Shown here piece after piece: positions 8,509 to 16,130 of a stretch of 64,000 nucleotides of DNA. This DNA comes from JBBSOK01 sp965219125 (lineage in GTDB: Bacteria; Bacteroidota; Bacteroidia; Flavobacteriales; Flavobacteriaceae). The stretch lies in the NCBI GenBank assembly GCA_965219125.1, contig CBDCMO010000002.1, positions 1,178,001 to 1,242,000 of the forward strand. The letters are read 5' to 3'. Below the pieces are notes generated by a model. The model was not told the DNA's origin. It was given only the letters and a program-made list of their open reading frames with translations, and did not search any database. Position numbers and translations under genes: made by a program. Each line of letters begins with the position of its first letter. Within the stretch, counting starts at the first letter, position 1.

Positions 8509-8547
8509 TATAATCCACCGTCACTGAACGAAATCGAAATGTCGGTT

Positions 8548-8841
8548 TTAAATTGCTGCATCATCTCGTTCCAAATTATTTTTGGAATCACTTCCTTGAC
8601 TATATAATCCATTTTCTTCGTCTTTTAATCCTTTGGGACCATTACCTTTTTTAGCCGTATTCCTTCCCGGAACATCTAAATCTTCTCCCGCAAAATCAAC
8701 TTTTTCTTTTCGGTCTTTTAAAAATTGATCGTCTCCGCCATCACCATGAATATTATCTTGGTTTAAAATCTCTTTATCTTGTTTTGTAATTTCAGCATTA
8801 TAGCTTATTTTTCTTTTTTTACTTTCTTCTTCAGTCTTCAT
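8548..8841 (-). CDS. Small highly charged hypothetical protein
   Basis: A 97-residue protein that begins MKTEEESKKRKISY and is almost entirely polar, rich in Lys, Glu, Asp, Gly and Asn, with no cysteine, no membrane segment and little hydrophobic core. It looks intrinsically disordered. Segments such as DNIHGDGGDDQFLKDR and VPGRNTAKKGNGPKG recall small charged flavobacterial proteins of unknown role, possibly stress-related hydrophilins. The coding frame is supported by its length, its placement between a terminator and the csaA-like gene 24 bases away, and codon usage like its neighbours. No function is assigned. Confidence 0.6.
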   Translation of the reverse strand: MKTEEESKKRKISYNAEITKQDKEILNQDNIHGDGGDDQFLKDRKEKVDFAGEDLDVPGRNTAKKGNGPKGLKDEENGLYSQGSDSKNNLERDDAAI

Positions 8842-8865
8842 AATATTATTTTTATTTATTAAAAT

Positions 8866-9201
8866 TTATCCAATTCGCAATCCGTTTTCAACTCTTTGCG
8901 AAGGATTTAAAAGAACTACCGATTTTCCATTTACCGCTCCCAACGCCAAGCACTCACTCATAAACTTGCCAATCTGTTTCTTCGGAAAGTTAATTACAGC
9001 GATAACCTGCATTCCTATTAAGTCTTCTTTTTTATATTCAACCGTAATTTGGGCGGAAGTTTTTTTGATGCCTATTTCACTTCCAAAATCTACGGTTAAT
9101 TTAAATGCCGGATTTCTAGCTTCAGGAAAATCTTCAACATCTATGATTGTGCCCACGCGCATTTCAACGTTTTCAAATTCCTGCCAAGTAAGATTATTCA
9201 T
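8866..9201 (-). CDS. csaA: CsaA-like tRNA-binding protein
   Basis: A 111-residue protein consisting of one OB-fold tRNA-binding domain (tRNA_bind). EMRVGTIIDVEDFPEARNPAF at the N-terminus is the hallmark of this domain in CsaA and the MetRS C-terminal domain. KKTSAQITVEYKKEDLIGMQ, then VINFPKKQIGKFMSE, complete the CsaA pattern. The length matches the 110-residue family norm. In Bacillus CsaA has chaperone-like activity in protein export, while the domain itself binds tRNA. It overlaps the upstream gene by 8 bases, so translation is probably coupled. Confidence 0.85.
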   Translation of the reverse strand: MNNLTWQEFENVEMRVGTIIDVEDFPEARNPAFKLTVDFGSEIGIKKTSAQITVEYKKEDLIGMQVIAVINFPKKQIGKFMSECLALGAVNGKSVVLLNPSQRVENGLRIG

Positions 9202-9505
9202 TTGGATTCATTCGTAATTTTTCAATCATTTCTGGGGAAATTGGTCCTTGATCTGCGCCGTAAGCGTCGACAAGCAAGCCCTTTTTTCCGCCCGTAGTCT
9301 CAATTAAAAATAGAATGGTATTATCGCCAGGATCTGTCATTCCTTCAAAACGGTAAAATTTTACCACTTCAAGATCGCCAGCTTTCCACTGCATCTTCAG
9401 CGCTTTGGATTCTATACCTTCTTCAACTAGATTAAAATCTTCTGTAAAGCCTTGTTTTTGTAAATCTGCAATAGCGACGGATAATGAGGAATAGGAATTT
9501 TTCAT
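9194..9505 (-). CDS. Conserved hypothetical protein, 103 residues
   Basis: The protein begins MKNSYSSLSVAIADLQKQGF and continues with a compact alpha/beta pattern (KALKMQWKAGDLEVVKFYRFEG, split by turns, then NTILFLIETTGGKKGLLVDAYG). Homologous small proteins in Bacteroidetes are often labelled 'phosphoribosylpyrophosphate synthetase'. That label is not credible here: no PRPP-synthetase motif is present and the protein is about one third of the enzyme's length. The last 8 bases overlap the csaA-like gene, so the two form a small operon. It is probably cytoplasmic, as no signal or membrane segment is seen. Function unknown. Confidence 0.7.
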   Translation of the reverse strand: MKNSYSSLSVAIADLQKQGFTEDFNLVEEGIESKALKMQWKAGDLEVVKFYRFEGMTDPGDNTILFLIETTGGKKGLLVDAYGADQGPISPEMIEKLRMNPNE

Positions 9506-9705
9506 AATTTCTTATTTAGTTTTTTAAAGTTACTGTTATCACAACTCAGCCACAACATTTTATAATTACTTTAGTAAAATACGCATCTCACAATTTAACA
9601 AATATTACCATTGAAAGATAATCAACACTAACTGGTGTTTACAAATTCCTTCTCAATATGTAACTTTAACCACTTTTATTCAACCAATGAATAAATATAT
9701 ACATA

Positions 9706-10299
9706 ATGGCACACACAGAATCTACAATGATTGCTTTGGGAACTATCGCACCAAATTTTAATATACTTAATACGGTTACAAATAAGTTAGTTTCCTTGGA
9801 AAATGTGCGTGGGAAAAAAGGCACTATCGTAATGTTTATATGCAACCATTGTCCTTTTGTAAAACATGTAAATGAGGAATTGGTTAGGCTTTGCAACGAT
9901 TATCGCGTTTCAGGTTTCGGTTTTGTGGCAATAAGCAGTTCAGATATTGAAAGTTACCCACAAGATTCTCCTCTGGAAATGTGGCGAGTTGCACAGCAAC
10001 AATCGTATTCTTTCCCATATTTATATGATGAAACGCAAGATGTTGCAAAGGCTTACGATGCAGCTTGCACGCCAGATTTTTTCCTTTTTGATACTAGTTT
10101 AAGGTTGGTTTACCGAGGCCAATTAGATAACTCCAGGCCCGGAAACGGAATCCCTGTTAATGGAAGAGATTTACGTGAAGCTATGGATAGTATTTTAAGC
10201 AACAACCCACAGCGGAAAGACCAAAAACCGAGTATTGGTTGTGGTATTAAATGGCGCGTCCCCCTAACCCCCGACGGCGGAAATGTAACTCCTTTGTAA
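9706..10299 (+). CDS. Thioredoxin-family (peroxiredoxin-like) protein
   Basis: A 197-residue redoxin-domain protein. The motif FICNHCPFVKH places a CxxC pair at Cys46 and Cys49 directly after the first core strand, as in the AlkP/thioredoxin-like family with CNHCPFVK. A later segment, YDAACTPDFFLFD, contains the cis-proline loop typical of thioredoxin folds. There is no signal peptide, so it is probably cytoplasmic and acts as a thiol oxidoreductase or peroxidase. It is a single gene: the upstream neighbour is divergent and the downstream one convergent, with a terminator at 10337-10375. Confidence 0.85.
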   Translation: MAHTESTMIALGTIAPNFNILNTVTNKLVSLENVRGKKGTIVMFICNHCPFVKHVNEELVRLCNDYRVSGFGFVAISSSDIESYPQDSPLEMWRVAQQQSYSFPYLYDETQDVAKAYDAACTPDFFLFDTSLRLVYRGQLDNSRPGNGIPVNGRDLREAMDSILSNNPQRKDQKPSIGCGIKWRVPLTPDGGNVTPL

Positions 10300-10336
10300 T
10301 AAATAATTTTTAATTTGAAAAAAATTACAAAATCAA

Positions 10337-10375
10337 AAAGTCCATTTTAAGTATTTCGGGGACTTTCGTTTTTAT
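10337..10375 (+). terminator. Probable terminator after the thioredoxin-family gene
   Basis: AAAGTCC (10337-10343) and GGACTTT (10360-10366) form a 7-bp stem with a 16-base loop, followed by CGTTTTTAT. It lies between two convergent genes. The loop is long, so confidence is moderate. Confidence 0.5.
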
Positions 10376-10393
10376 AAAAAGAGTAAATGCTAA

Positions 10394-10921
10394 TCAGCCA
10401 TTATTTAAAGCATTTTTAATATGCGAAAAATGATGCATACTATGCCAAGCGTACATTAAAGCAATTGTTTTAAGCTGCTTCTCTTCTTTTGTTATATTAT
10501 GAATATAGGTGCGTTCCCAATCTTTTTCAGTCATCATTTTCACAATGTTAACCAATTTATGATGTATTGCTTCAATATGCGTAATAGACCAAGCTATTGG
10601 CGCTGTTTTATTGTCATACATTTCAGACCAAGCCTTTTCATCATAAGCCTTAATAGTTGGGTTTTCTTCGGTTAACGCCCACCGGAAGCGCATATAAGCG
10701 TGATTATGGCTATCGGAAATATGATGAACCAATTGTCTAATTGTCCAACTATCTTCTCGATAGGTTTTGCCTAATTCCTCATCATTTAAATTATGTACCA
10801 ACAATTTCAACTGCTCAGGAAATAATCGGATAATTTCAATTGCTTCTTGCAAATTTTCTTCTGAAATTTCAGCTGGCGCATTAAATTTTCCGATTGGGTA
10901 TTTTTGGGTTTCGATGTTCAC
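10394..10921 (-). CDS. DinB/YfiT-family metal-dependent thiol transferase
   Basis: A 175-residue four-helix-bundle protein of the DinB superfamily. The three metal-binding histidines appear in the expected places: WTIRQLVHHISDSHNHAYMR (first His, about residues 59-78) and WHSMHHFSHI near the C-terminus (about residues 159-168). The N-terminal YPIGKFNAP motif is characteristic of the YfiT/BstA subgroup. In Bacillus these proteins transfer bacillithiol to electrophiles in detoxification. Whether this organism makes bacillithiol cannot be seen here, although many Bacteroidetes do. It is a single gene flanked by a convergent gene and a short repeat. Confidence 0.85.
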   Translation of the reverse strand: MNIETQKYPIGKFNAPAEISEENLQEAIEIIRLFPEQLKLLVHNLNDEELGKTYREDSWTIRQLVHHISDSHNHAYMRFRWALTEENPTIKAYDEKAWSEMYDNKTAPIAWSITHIEAIHHKLVNIVKMMTEKDWERTYIHNITKEEKQLKTIALMYAWHSMHHFSHIKNALNNG

Positions 10922-11013
10922 AGTTTAAGGTATTTGGGATTAGGGGATTAGGTATTAGTTGGTCAATAATAAAAATGAAACATTTATAAATTGAATTAAA
11001 TTATGAATGTTTC

Positions 11014-11045
11014 AATTCTGAATTCTGAATTCTGAATTCAGAATT
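11014..11045. repeat. AATTCTG short tandem repeat with an 18-bp palindrome
   Basis: Three copies of AATTCTG (11014-11034) run into AATTCTGAATTCAGAATT (11028-11045), an 18-base perfect palindrome. The palindrome touches the stop codon of the prolyl-isomerase gene and may act as its terminator or as a dispersed intergenic repeat. Confidence 0.6.
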
Positions 11046-11976
11046 AACGAACATCCATCAACTCAACATCAAAAACCAAAGTCGCATTTGGTGGAATAAC
11101 GCCGCCAGCACCTTGACTTCCGTAGGCTAAATCTGAAGGGATTACAAATCTCGCTTTATCGCCAACTTGTAATAACGCGATTCCTTCGTCCCAACCTTCA
11201 ATAACGTTGCCCATTCCTAATGGGAAATCGATTGGTTCTTTCCTTTTGTAGCTTGAGTCGAATTCGGTTCCGTCTGTTAAAGCACCTTTATAATGAACGG
11301 AAACAGTTTTGCCTTTTTCAGCTTTTTTGCCGCTTCCTTTATTAATTATCTTGTAAAGCAAACCACTTTCAGTTTTCTCAAAACCTTCAGAAATTTTATT
11401 TAGTTCGGCTTCAGCATTTTTCTTTGCATCTGCTTCGCGTTTATCTCTTTCACCTGTAAATTTTCTGAACGCTTCAACACTGTTCCAGTTTTTAGCTTCT
11501 TCGCCTTCTCTAATAATTTCAACTTTTTGGATGGTATCGCCTTGTGCAATTTTATCTACAATATCTTGCCCTTCTATTACATTTCCGAAGACGGTATGTT
11601 TATTATCCAACCAAGGCGTAGCAATGTGGGTTATAAAAAATTGGCTACCATTTGTGCCTGGACCGGAATTTGCCATACTCAAAACTCCCGGCGTATCGTG
11701 ACGTAAATCGGGATGAAACTCATCTTCAAACTTATAACCTGGTCCGCCTGCGCCTGTACCATTTGGGTCGCCACCTTGAACCATAAAATCTGGTATCACT
11801 CGGTGAAATTTGAGTCCGTCGTAATATGGCGTGCCTTGTGGTTTTGCTTTATTTTCAAGATTACCTTCTGCCAACGAAACAAAATTACCAACCGTTCCCG
11901 GAGTTTTATCGTGTGTTAGTTTTATAAGTATTTCGCCTTTTTCAGTTGTTATTTTTGCGTATAAACCGTCTTGCAT
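11044..11976 (-). CDS. Dual-family peptidylprolyl isomerase: cyclophilin-FKBP fusion
   Basis: A 310-residue fusion of two unrelated prolyl isomerases. Residues 1 to about 165 are a cyclophilin with FHRVIPDFMVQGGDPNGTG (catalytic Arg in FHR) and NGSQFFITH followed by the ligand-pocket Trp in TPWLDNKHTVFG. A charged helical linker (about 165-205) leads to an FKBP domain (about 210-310) with VHYKGALTDGTEFDSSY, GWDEGIALLQVGDKARF, and GVIPPNATLVFDVEL. No signal peptide is seen, so it is probably cytoplasmic and assists folding. Cyclophilin-FKBP fusions are known from flavobacteria and a few protists as dual-family immunophilins. Both catalytic domains look intact. Confidence 0.93.
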   Translation of the reverse strand: MQDGLYAKITTEKGEILIKLTHDKTPGTVGNFVSLAEGNLENKAKPQGTPYYDGLKFHRVIPDFMVQGGDPNGTGAGGPGYKFEDEFHPDLRHDTPGVLSMANSGPGTNGSQFFITHIATPWLDNKHTVFGNVIEGQDIVDKIAQGDTIQKVEIIREGEEAKNWNSVEAFRKFTGERDKREADAKKNAEAELNKISEGFEKTESGLLYKIINKGSGKKAEKGKTVSVHYKGALTDGTEFDSSYKRKEPIDFPLGMGNVIEGWDEGIALLQVGDKARFVIPSDLAYGSQGAGGVIPPNATLVFDVELMDVR

Positions 11977-11999
11977 TTTTTCTATTTTTAAATGAAACG

Positions 12000-12007
12000 C
12001 AAAGGTA
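12000..12007 (-). promoter_or_regulatory. -7 box of the dual prolyl-isomerase gene
   Basis: The reverse strand reads TACCTTTG then C, matching TAnnTTTG, 24 bases upstream of the start codon. No -33 TTG at ideal spacing was found. Confidence 0.45.
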
Positions 12008-12122
12008 ATTATTTATAAACAACCTCTTGACAATAATTTTAACAAGTAAACTGTAATTATAAAATTGCCAATATTTAAATTGTAAATTGTAATTATATTT
12101 AATAATGAATTAAATTTTTAAA

Positions 12123-12485
12123 ATGCAAATAGCTATCTCATTACTTATTTCCCTTTTGGCTTTTTTCCATTTGTACATAATGTATTTTGAAATATTTATG
12201 TGGACTAAACGTGGTTACAAAGTTTTCAGGAAATTTCCGCGAGAATTATTCGTCCAAACTAAAGTATTGGCGGCCAATCAAGGACTTTATAATGGTTTTT
12301 TGGCCGCGGGTTTAATTTGGACATTTTTTATTGAAGATGCCGACTGGCAAATAAAAATTGCAACATTCTTTTTAAGTTGCGTACTAGTTGCAGGAATTTA
12401 TGGTGCTGCAACTGCAGATAAAAAGATCCTTTTTGTACAAGCATTGCCTGCTGCAATAGCACTGTTACTTATTTTCTGGCCATAA
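12123..12485 (+). CDS. DUF1304 family membrane protein
   Basis: A 120-residue protein with four hydrophobic segments (about residues 3-25, 55-70, 75-95 and 100-118). It carries the DUF1304 patterns FHLYIMYFEIFMWTKRG near the N-terminus and NQGLYNGFLAAGLIW in the middle. DUF1304 proteins are small inner-membrane proteins of unknown function, found widely in bacteria. It is a single gene between the divergent prolyl-isomerase gene and the large secreted protein, 104 bases upstream of the latter. The family call is confident; no role is assigned. Confidence 0.85.
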   Translation: MQIAISLLISLLAFFHLYIMYFEIFMWTKRGYKVFRKFPRELFVQTKVLAANQGLYNGFLAAGLIWTFFIEDADWQIKIATFFLSCVLVAGIYGAATADKKILFVQALPAAIALLLIFWP

Positions 12486-12550
12486 TTTTAAGCCTTTATT
12501 ATACTTTAAAATAGATTTGATTTTAATAAATTTTTAAGCCTCGGTTTATA

Positions 12551-12558
12551 TAGTTTTG
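12551..12558 (+). promoter_or_regulatory. -7 box of the type-B-sorted surface protein gene
   Basis: TAGTTTTG then C matches TAnnTTTG and lies 31 bases upstream of the ATG at 12589. Confidence 0.5.
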
Positions 12559-12588
12559 CACTGCTATTTAAAAGATTAAATTCAAGTA

Positions 12589-14925
12589 ATGAGAAATTTA
12601 TATTTCTTACTCATTTTCACTTTGGTTGCGAATAACTTATTGGCGCAAAGTATTCAAGTTGATGCTGTTACCTATACATCGCAACAATTGGTAGAAGATG
12701 TTTTAATAAATAGCGGTTGCATACAGAATATTCAAGTAAACAATACGGTTAGCGGTAATTTTGGCGGTTCTGAAAAGAGTTTCGGCTATTTTAATGCAAA
12801 CGGTAGCGGCTTTCCTTTTGAAAGCGGCATTGTTATGAGCACCGGAAAATTATCAAACGTTCCTGGCCCAAATAGCTATTTAAGTGACGATGATGCAACG
12901 GGTTGGACAGGCGACCAAGATTTGGAGCAAGCAATTGGTATTAACAATACAACCAATGCGACAATTATAGAATTTGACTTTACGCCAAACGCAGATAATA
13001 TAAGTTTTAGGTATTTATTTGCTTCTGAAGAATACCAAGAAGGCTCGCCTAATACTTGTATTTACAGCGATGCTTTTGCATTTTTGATAAAACCGGTTGG
13101 TGGAGTTTACACAAATATTGCACTCGTTCCGGGAACGAATACACCCGTTTTGGTAACTACGGTACATTCGGGAATTAATGGTTCATGTCCACCAATTAAC
13201 GCCGGTTACTTTGAGGGTTATAACGGTACAAATGTGCCTATTAACTTTAATGGGCAAACCAAAATTCTTACTGCACAAACAGCTGTAACACCAAACCAAC
13301 CTTACCATATAAAGCTTGTAATTGCCGATGAACAAAATTATCGCTTTGATTCTGCCGTTTTTTTAGAAGCCGAAAGTTTTAATATTTCAGCAAATCTTGG
13401 GATAGATAGAACCCTTGCAACGCAAAATCCGCTATGCGAAAATGAAACTTATGTACTCGATGCAACACCAGCTACAAATCCTCCTTTAAGTTATGCTTGG
13501 TTTAAGGATGGCGTATTACTTCCTGCTGAAACCGGACCACAAATTACCGTTTCTACTGCTGGAGAATATTCGGTATCATTAGATTATGGCGGAGGTTGTG
13601 TAGCGACAGATTCCATAGTAATTGAATATACCACAGACCCAACGGTTCAAAATGTTGAATTATTTCAATGCGAACCAATGGCAGATGGCATTGCAATTTT
13701 TAATTTAAACGATGCAATACCTAATATTACAATTGGAGATTCTACTTTACGAAGCGGCGGATTTTACACAAGTTTAATTGATGCTCAAAATGGTGTAAAC
13801 CCAATCCAAAATCCAACAAATTATACAAACACGGTTGCAGATGAAGTTGTTTTTGTTCGTATTTCTTCGGAATTTGGCTGTACTTCAATTGCAACAATAA
13901 CATTAAAAACTACTACAAATACGTTACCTCCTTATTATTTGGTTGAATGCAGTAATTCTGCAACAAATCAGTTTGCAGATTTCGATTTATCCGAAGCAAC
14001 TTTAGCCATAAACACAGATTTAGGCGGCAATTTTATAATTCAATATTTTACAGAATATGATGATGCTATTGCTGTTGAAAATACTTTGCCAACCGATTTT
14101 ACAAATACCGAAAGTAATTTTCAAATATTATTTATTAGAATTTCAGGCGATGAAGGTTGTGTAGGTATTTCAACTTTAGAACTTACCGTTTTGCCAACAC
14201 CGCAGTTGGATGATCCAATTAATTACACCTATTGTTTAGATAGATTTCCTGAAACAATTACTCTAATTTCAGGCGTTTTGGGGAATCCCGACGATTATAC
14301 TTATTTATGGTCAACCGGAGAAACTACTTCAACAATTGAAATAAATGCAGCCGCAACTTACACCGTTACCATCACCCAAACTACGCAAGCCAACGGAACA
14401 GATTACGATTGTAGCATTATAAACACAATAACCGTTTCACCTTCAGAATTAGCAACATTTACCTACGAAATAACGGGCGTTTATGGCAATCAGAATATAA
14501 TTATAACATCTATCGGGATTGGCGATTACGTTTATGCAATTGATGATGAAAACGGATTTTATCAAGAAAGCCCAATTTTTGAAAACGTTCGAGGTGGCGT
14601 TCATATTCTTTATGTAAAAGACAAAAACGGCTGCGGAATTGCCTCACAACAAATTTTCATTTTAGATTTTCCGAAATTCTTTACACCTAATAACGACGGT
14701 TATCACGATTACTGGCAAATTTTAGGATTGAATTCTGATGAACTTCAAATTACCAATATCGAAATTTTTGATAGATTCAGTATTTTGATGAAAGAACTAA
14801 AACCAACTTCCCGCGGTTGGGACGGCACTTTTAAAGGCAAACTCTTAACATCTTCAGATTATTGGTTTATAGCCTATTTTAGTGATGGCAGCGAGTATAG
14901 AAGCCATTTTACTTTGAAGAGGTAA
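12589..14925 (+). CDS. Choice-of-anchor L domain surface protein with T9SS type B C-terminal domain
   Basis: A 778-residue exported protein. Residues 1-19 form a signal peptide ending NNLLAQ. About residues 40-240 are a choice-of-anchor L domain, with FGYFNANGSGFPFESGIVMS, then FLFASEEYQEGSPN-like and DAFAFLIKP motifs. The middle holds Ig/PKD-like beta repeats with paired cysteines (CENETYVLDA; DEVVFVRISSEFGC; FIRISGDEGC). The last 85 or so residues, FFTPNNDGYHDYWQI through WDGTFKG to HFTLKR, are the gliding-motility/T9SS type B sorting domain that directs export through the type IX system. It is probably an adhesin-like cell-surface or secreted protein and stands alone. A PorV/PorQ-like gene occurs in this window at 29796, but the T9SS core is elsewhere. 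Confidence 0.93.
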   Translation: MRNLYFLLIFTLVANNLLAQSIQVDAVTYTSQQLVEDVLINSGCIQNIQVNNTVSGNFGGSEKSFGYFNANGSGFPFESGIVMSTGKLSNVPGPNSYLSDDDATGWTGDQDLEQAIGINNTTNATIIEFDFTPNADNISFRYLFASEEYQEGSPNTCIYSDAFAFLIKPVGGVYTNIALVPGTNTPVLVTTVHSGINGSCPPINAGYFEGYNGTNVPINFNGQTKILTAQTAVTPNQPYHIKLVIADEQNYRFDSAVFLEAESFNISANLGIDRTLATQNPLCENETYVLDATPATNPPLSYAWFKDGVLLPAETGPQITVSTAGEYSVSLDYGGGCVATDSIVIEYTTDPTVQNVELFQCEPMADGIAIFNLNDAIPNITIGDSTLRSGGFYTSLIDAQNGVNPIQNPTNYTNTVADEVVFVRISSEFGCTSIATITLKTTTNTLPPYYLVECSNSATNQFADFDLSEATLAINTDLGGNFIIQYFTEYDDAIAVENTLPTDFTNTESNFQILFIRISGDEGCVGISTLELTVLPTPQLDDPINYTYCLDRFPETITLISGVLGNPDDYTYLWSTGETTSTIEINAAATYTVTITQTTQANGTDYDCSIINTITVSPSELATFTYEITGVYGNQNIIITSIGIGDYVYAIDDENGFYQESPIFENVRGGVHILYVKDKNGCGIASQQIFILDFPKFFTPNNDGYHDYWQILGLNSDELQITNIEIFDRFSILMKELKPTSRGWDGTFKGKLLTSSDYWFIAYFSDGSEYRSHFTLKR

Positions 14926-15018
14926 AATCAATGTCCGTTCAATTTAAGATTTAAAAGCTGAAAAGCAACATAATTGCATTTACTCCAACCGTTTTATAAA
15001 ATTTTGTATATTTAGTGT

Positions 15019-15483
15019 ATGGTAAAACAAAGAATTTATCTCGACACTTCTGTTTATGGCGGATTTTTTGATGATGAATTTGAACAGTTTACCAAACAAT
15101 TATTTGAAAGAATTAGAAATGGAAAATTTAAAATTATATTTTCCACTATACTTGAGGAAGAGCTTAGTTTAGCTCCTGAAAAAGTGCAAGAATTAGTTCG
15201 TAATATACAAACTGAAAATTCTGAATTTGTTGAAGAAACCGATGAGGCTGTGCAACTTGCATTAGATTATATATCTGAAAAAGTTGTCGGACAAACGAGC
15301 TATTCAGACTGTCTTCACATTGCGCTTGCAACTATCAATAAAGCGGACATATTAGTTAGTTGGAACTTTAAACACATTGTAAATGTAGAGCGAATTCGTG
15401 GGTATAACTCTATCAATATTAAAAATGGCTATAAACAATTAGAAATACGCTCACCAAGAGATTTAATGAATTATGGAGACTAA
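15019..15483 (+). CDS. PIN-domain toxin (VapC-like ribonuclease)
   Basis: A 154-residue PIN-domain protein. RIYLDTSVYGGFFDDEF at residues 4-20 gives the first conserved Asp of the PIN active site. Further acidic residues follow in ILEEELSLAPE and in SYSDCLHIALATINKADILVSWNFKH (split around residues 95-125), the usual C-terminal PIN pattern. PIN toxins are Mg-dependent endoribonucleases that cut tRNA, rRNA or mRNA. The stop codon overlaps by 11 bases the start of a 52-residue ORF (15473-15631) that resembles the small antitoxins found downstream of this PIN subgroup. The order is therefore toxin first. It probably halts growth when unbalanced. Confidence 0.82.
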   Translation: MVKQRIYLDTSVYGGFFDDEFEQFTKQLFERIRNGKFKIIFSTILEEELSLAPEKVQELVRNIQTENSEFVEETDEAVQLALDYISEKVVGQTSYSDCLHIALATINKADILVSWNFKHIVNVERIRGYNSINIKNGYKQLEIRSPRDLMNYGD

Positions 15484-15631
15484 AATAAAAAAGAAGTTTG
15501 ATGCAGTAAAAATGGCTCGTGAAATAAAAGATAAATTAGATGTTAAGTTATCTAAAATGTCGAAAGATGAGATTGTTGAATATTTTGCAAATCAAAGAAT
15601 TAAGAAAAGTAGAGTTAGGCCGAGCGCTTAA
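15473..15631 (+). CDS. Mini-antitoxin of the PIN-toxin pair (52 residues)
   Basis: A short ORF starts at ATG 15473 inside the last codons of the PIN gene and ends TAA at 15631. The 52-residue product starts METKIKKKFDAVKMAREIKD and ends YFANQRIKKSRVRPSA. It is basic and helical. The pattern KKFDxVxMxRxIxDK followed by MSKDEIVEYF resembles the small unnamed proteins usually encoded directly behind PIN toxins of this type. The 11-base overlap implies coupled translation. The antitoxin role is inferred from position and this family resemblance. Confidence 0.72.
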   Translation: METKIKKKFDAVKMAREIKDKLDVKLSKMSKDEIVEYFANQRIKKSRVRPSA

Positions 15632-15651
15632 TCAAATGCTATTGAGGTATT

Positions 15652-16008
15652 TCAAACCTGCTGCCCAAAAGTCAACAAATTTTTGTCTGGGTCTAAAATT
15701 GAAAATTCTTTTTGTCCCCAAGGTTTTGTTTCTAAAAAACCATTTGGATGTATGCTGGTTTTACTATCTAAATACGTTTGATATAAATTATCAATTTTGT
15801 TAGTTCTAATATAAACTTGCCCATAATTTTCTTCCGGAATCAAATCTTTAAACTCAAAAAAATGGATTTGAAAGCTATCTTTTTCGAGCATTAAATAATA
15901 GTCGAAATCGGTTGTTCCAACTTCTTTAAAGCCTAATTTGTTTATATAGAAGTCGCGCGTAATTTTCTTGTTACGCATTGGTATTTTTGGGATGATAGCT
16001 GTTAGCAT
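15652..16008 (-). CDS. VOC (glyoxalase/bleomycin-resistance-like) family protein
   Basis: A 118-residue single vicinal-oxygen-chelate domain: paired beta-alpha-beta-beta-beta modules with TRDFYINKLGFKEVG near the N-terminus, DYYLMLEKDSFQIHFFEF in the middle, and KEFSILDPDKNLLTFGQ at the end, the last being the usual VOC closing motif. Such proteins act as dimers, either as metalloenzymes or as bleomycin-binding proteins. The overall pattern is closest to bleomycin-resistance-like members, but substrate is not readable. It is convergent with the PIN toxin-antitoxin pair, 20 bases apart, and followed upstream by an inverted repeat at 16046-16105. Confidence 0.8.
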   Translation of the reverse strand: MLTAIIPKIPMRNKKITRDFYINKLGFKEVGTTDFDYYLMLEKDSFQIHFFEFKDLIPEENYGQVYIRTNKIDNLYQTYLDSKTSIHPNGFLETKPWGQKEFSILDPDKNLLTFGQQV

Positions 16009-16045
16009 TTTGTGAAATTATAAAATAGAAGATAAAGTAAAAATA

Positions 16046-16105
16046 AAATTACCACTAATACACGAATATTTTAAATTATCATTCGTGTATTCGTGGTAAA
16101 ATTTT
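16046..16105. repeat. Long imperfect inverted repeat (ACCACGAATACACGAAT type)
   Basis: The left arm, reading ATTACCACTAATACACGAAT up to 16067, pairs with the right arm beginning ATTCGTGTATTCGTGGTAA at 16081. About 19 bp pair with a single mismatch, around a 13-base AT-rich loop. Sequences of the form ATTCGTGTATTCGTGG are frequent dispersed intergenic repeats in Bacteroidetes. Here it sits just beyond the end of the his operon and may also stop its transcription. Confidence 0.65.
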
Positions 16106-16130
16106 TAAAAGCTCAAATAAAATTATTTTT

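Noticed and set aside
9194..9505. Annotation as phosphoribosylpyrophosphate synthetase
   Set aside because: Much too short and without PRPP-synthetase motifs; treated as conserved hypothetical.
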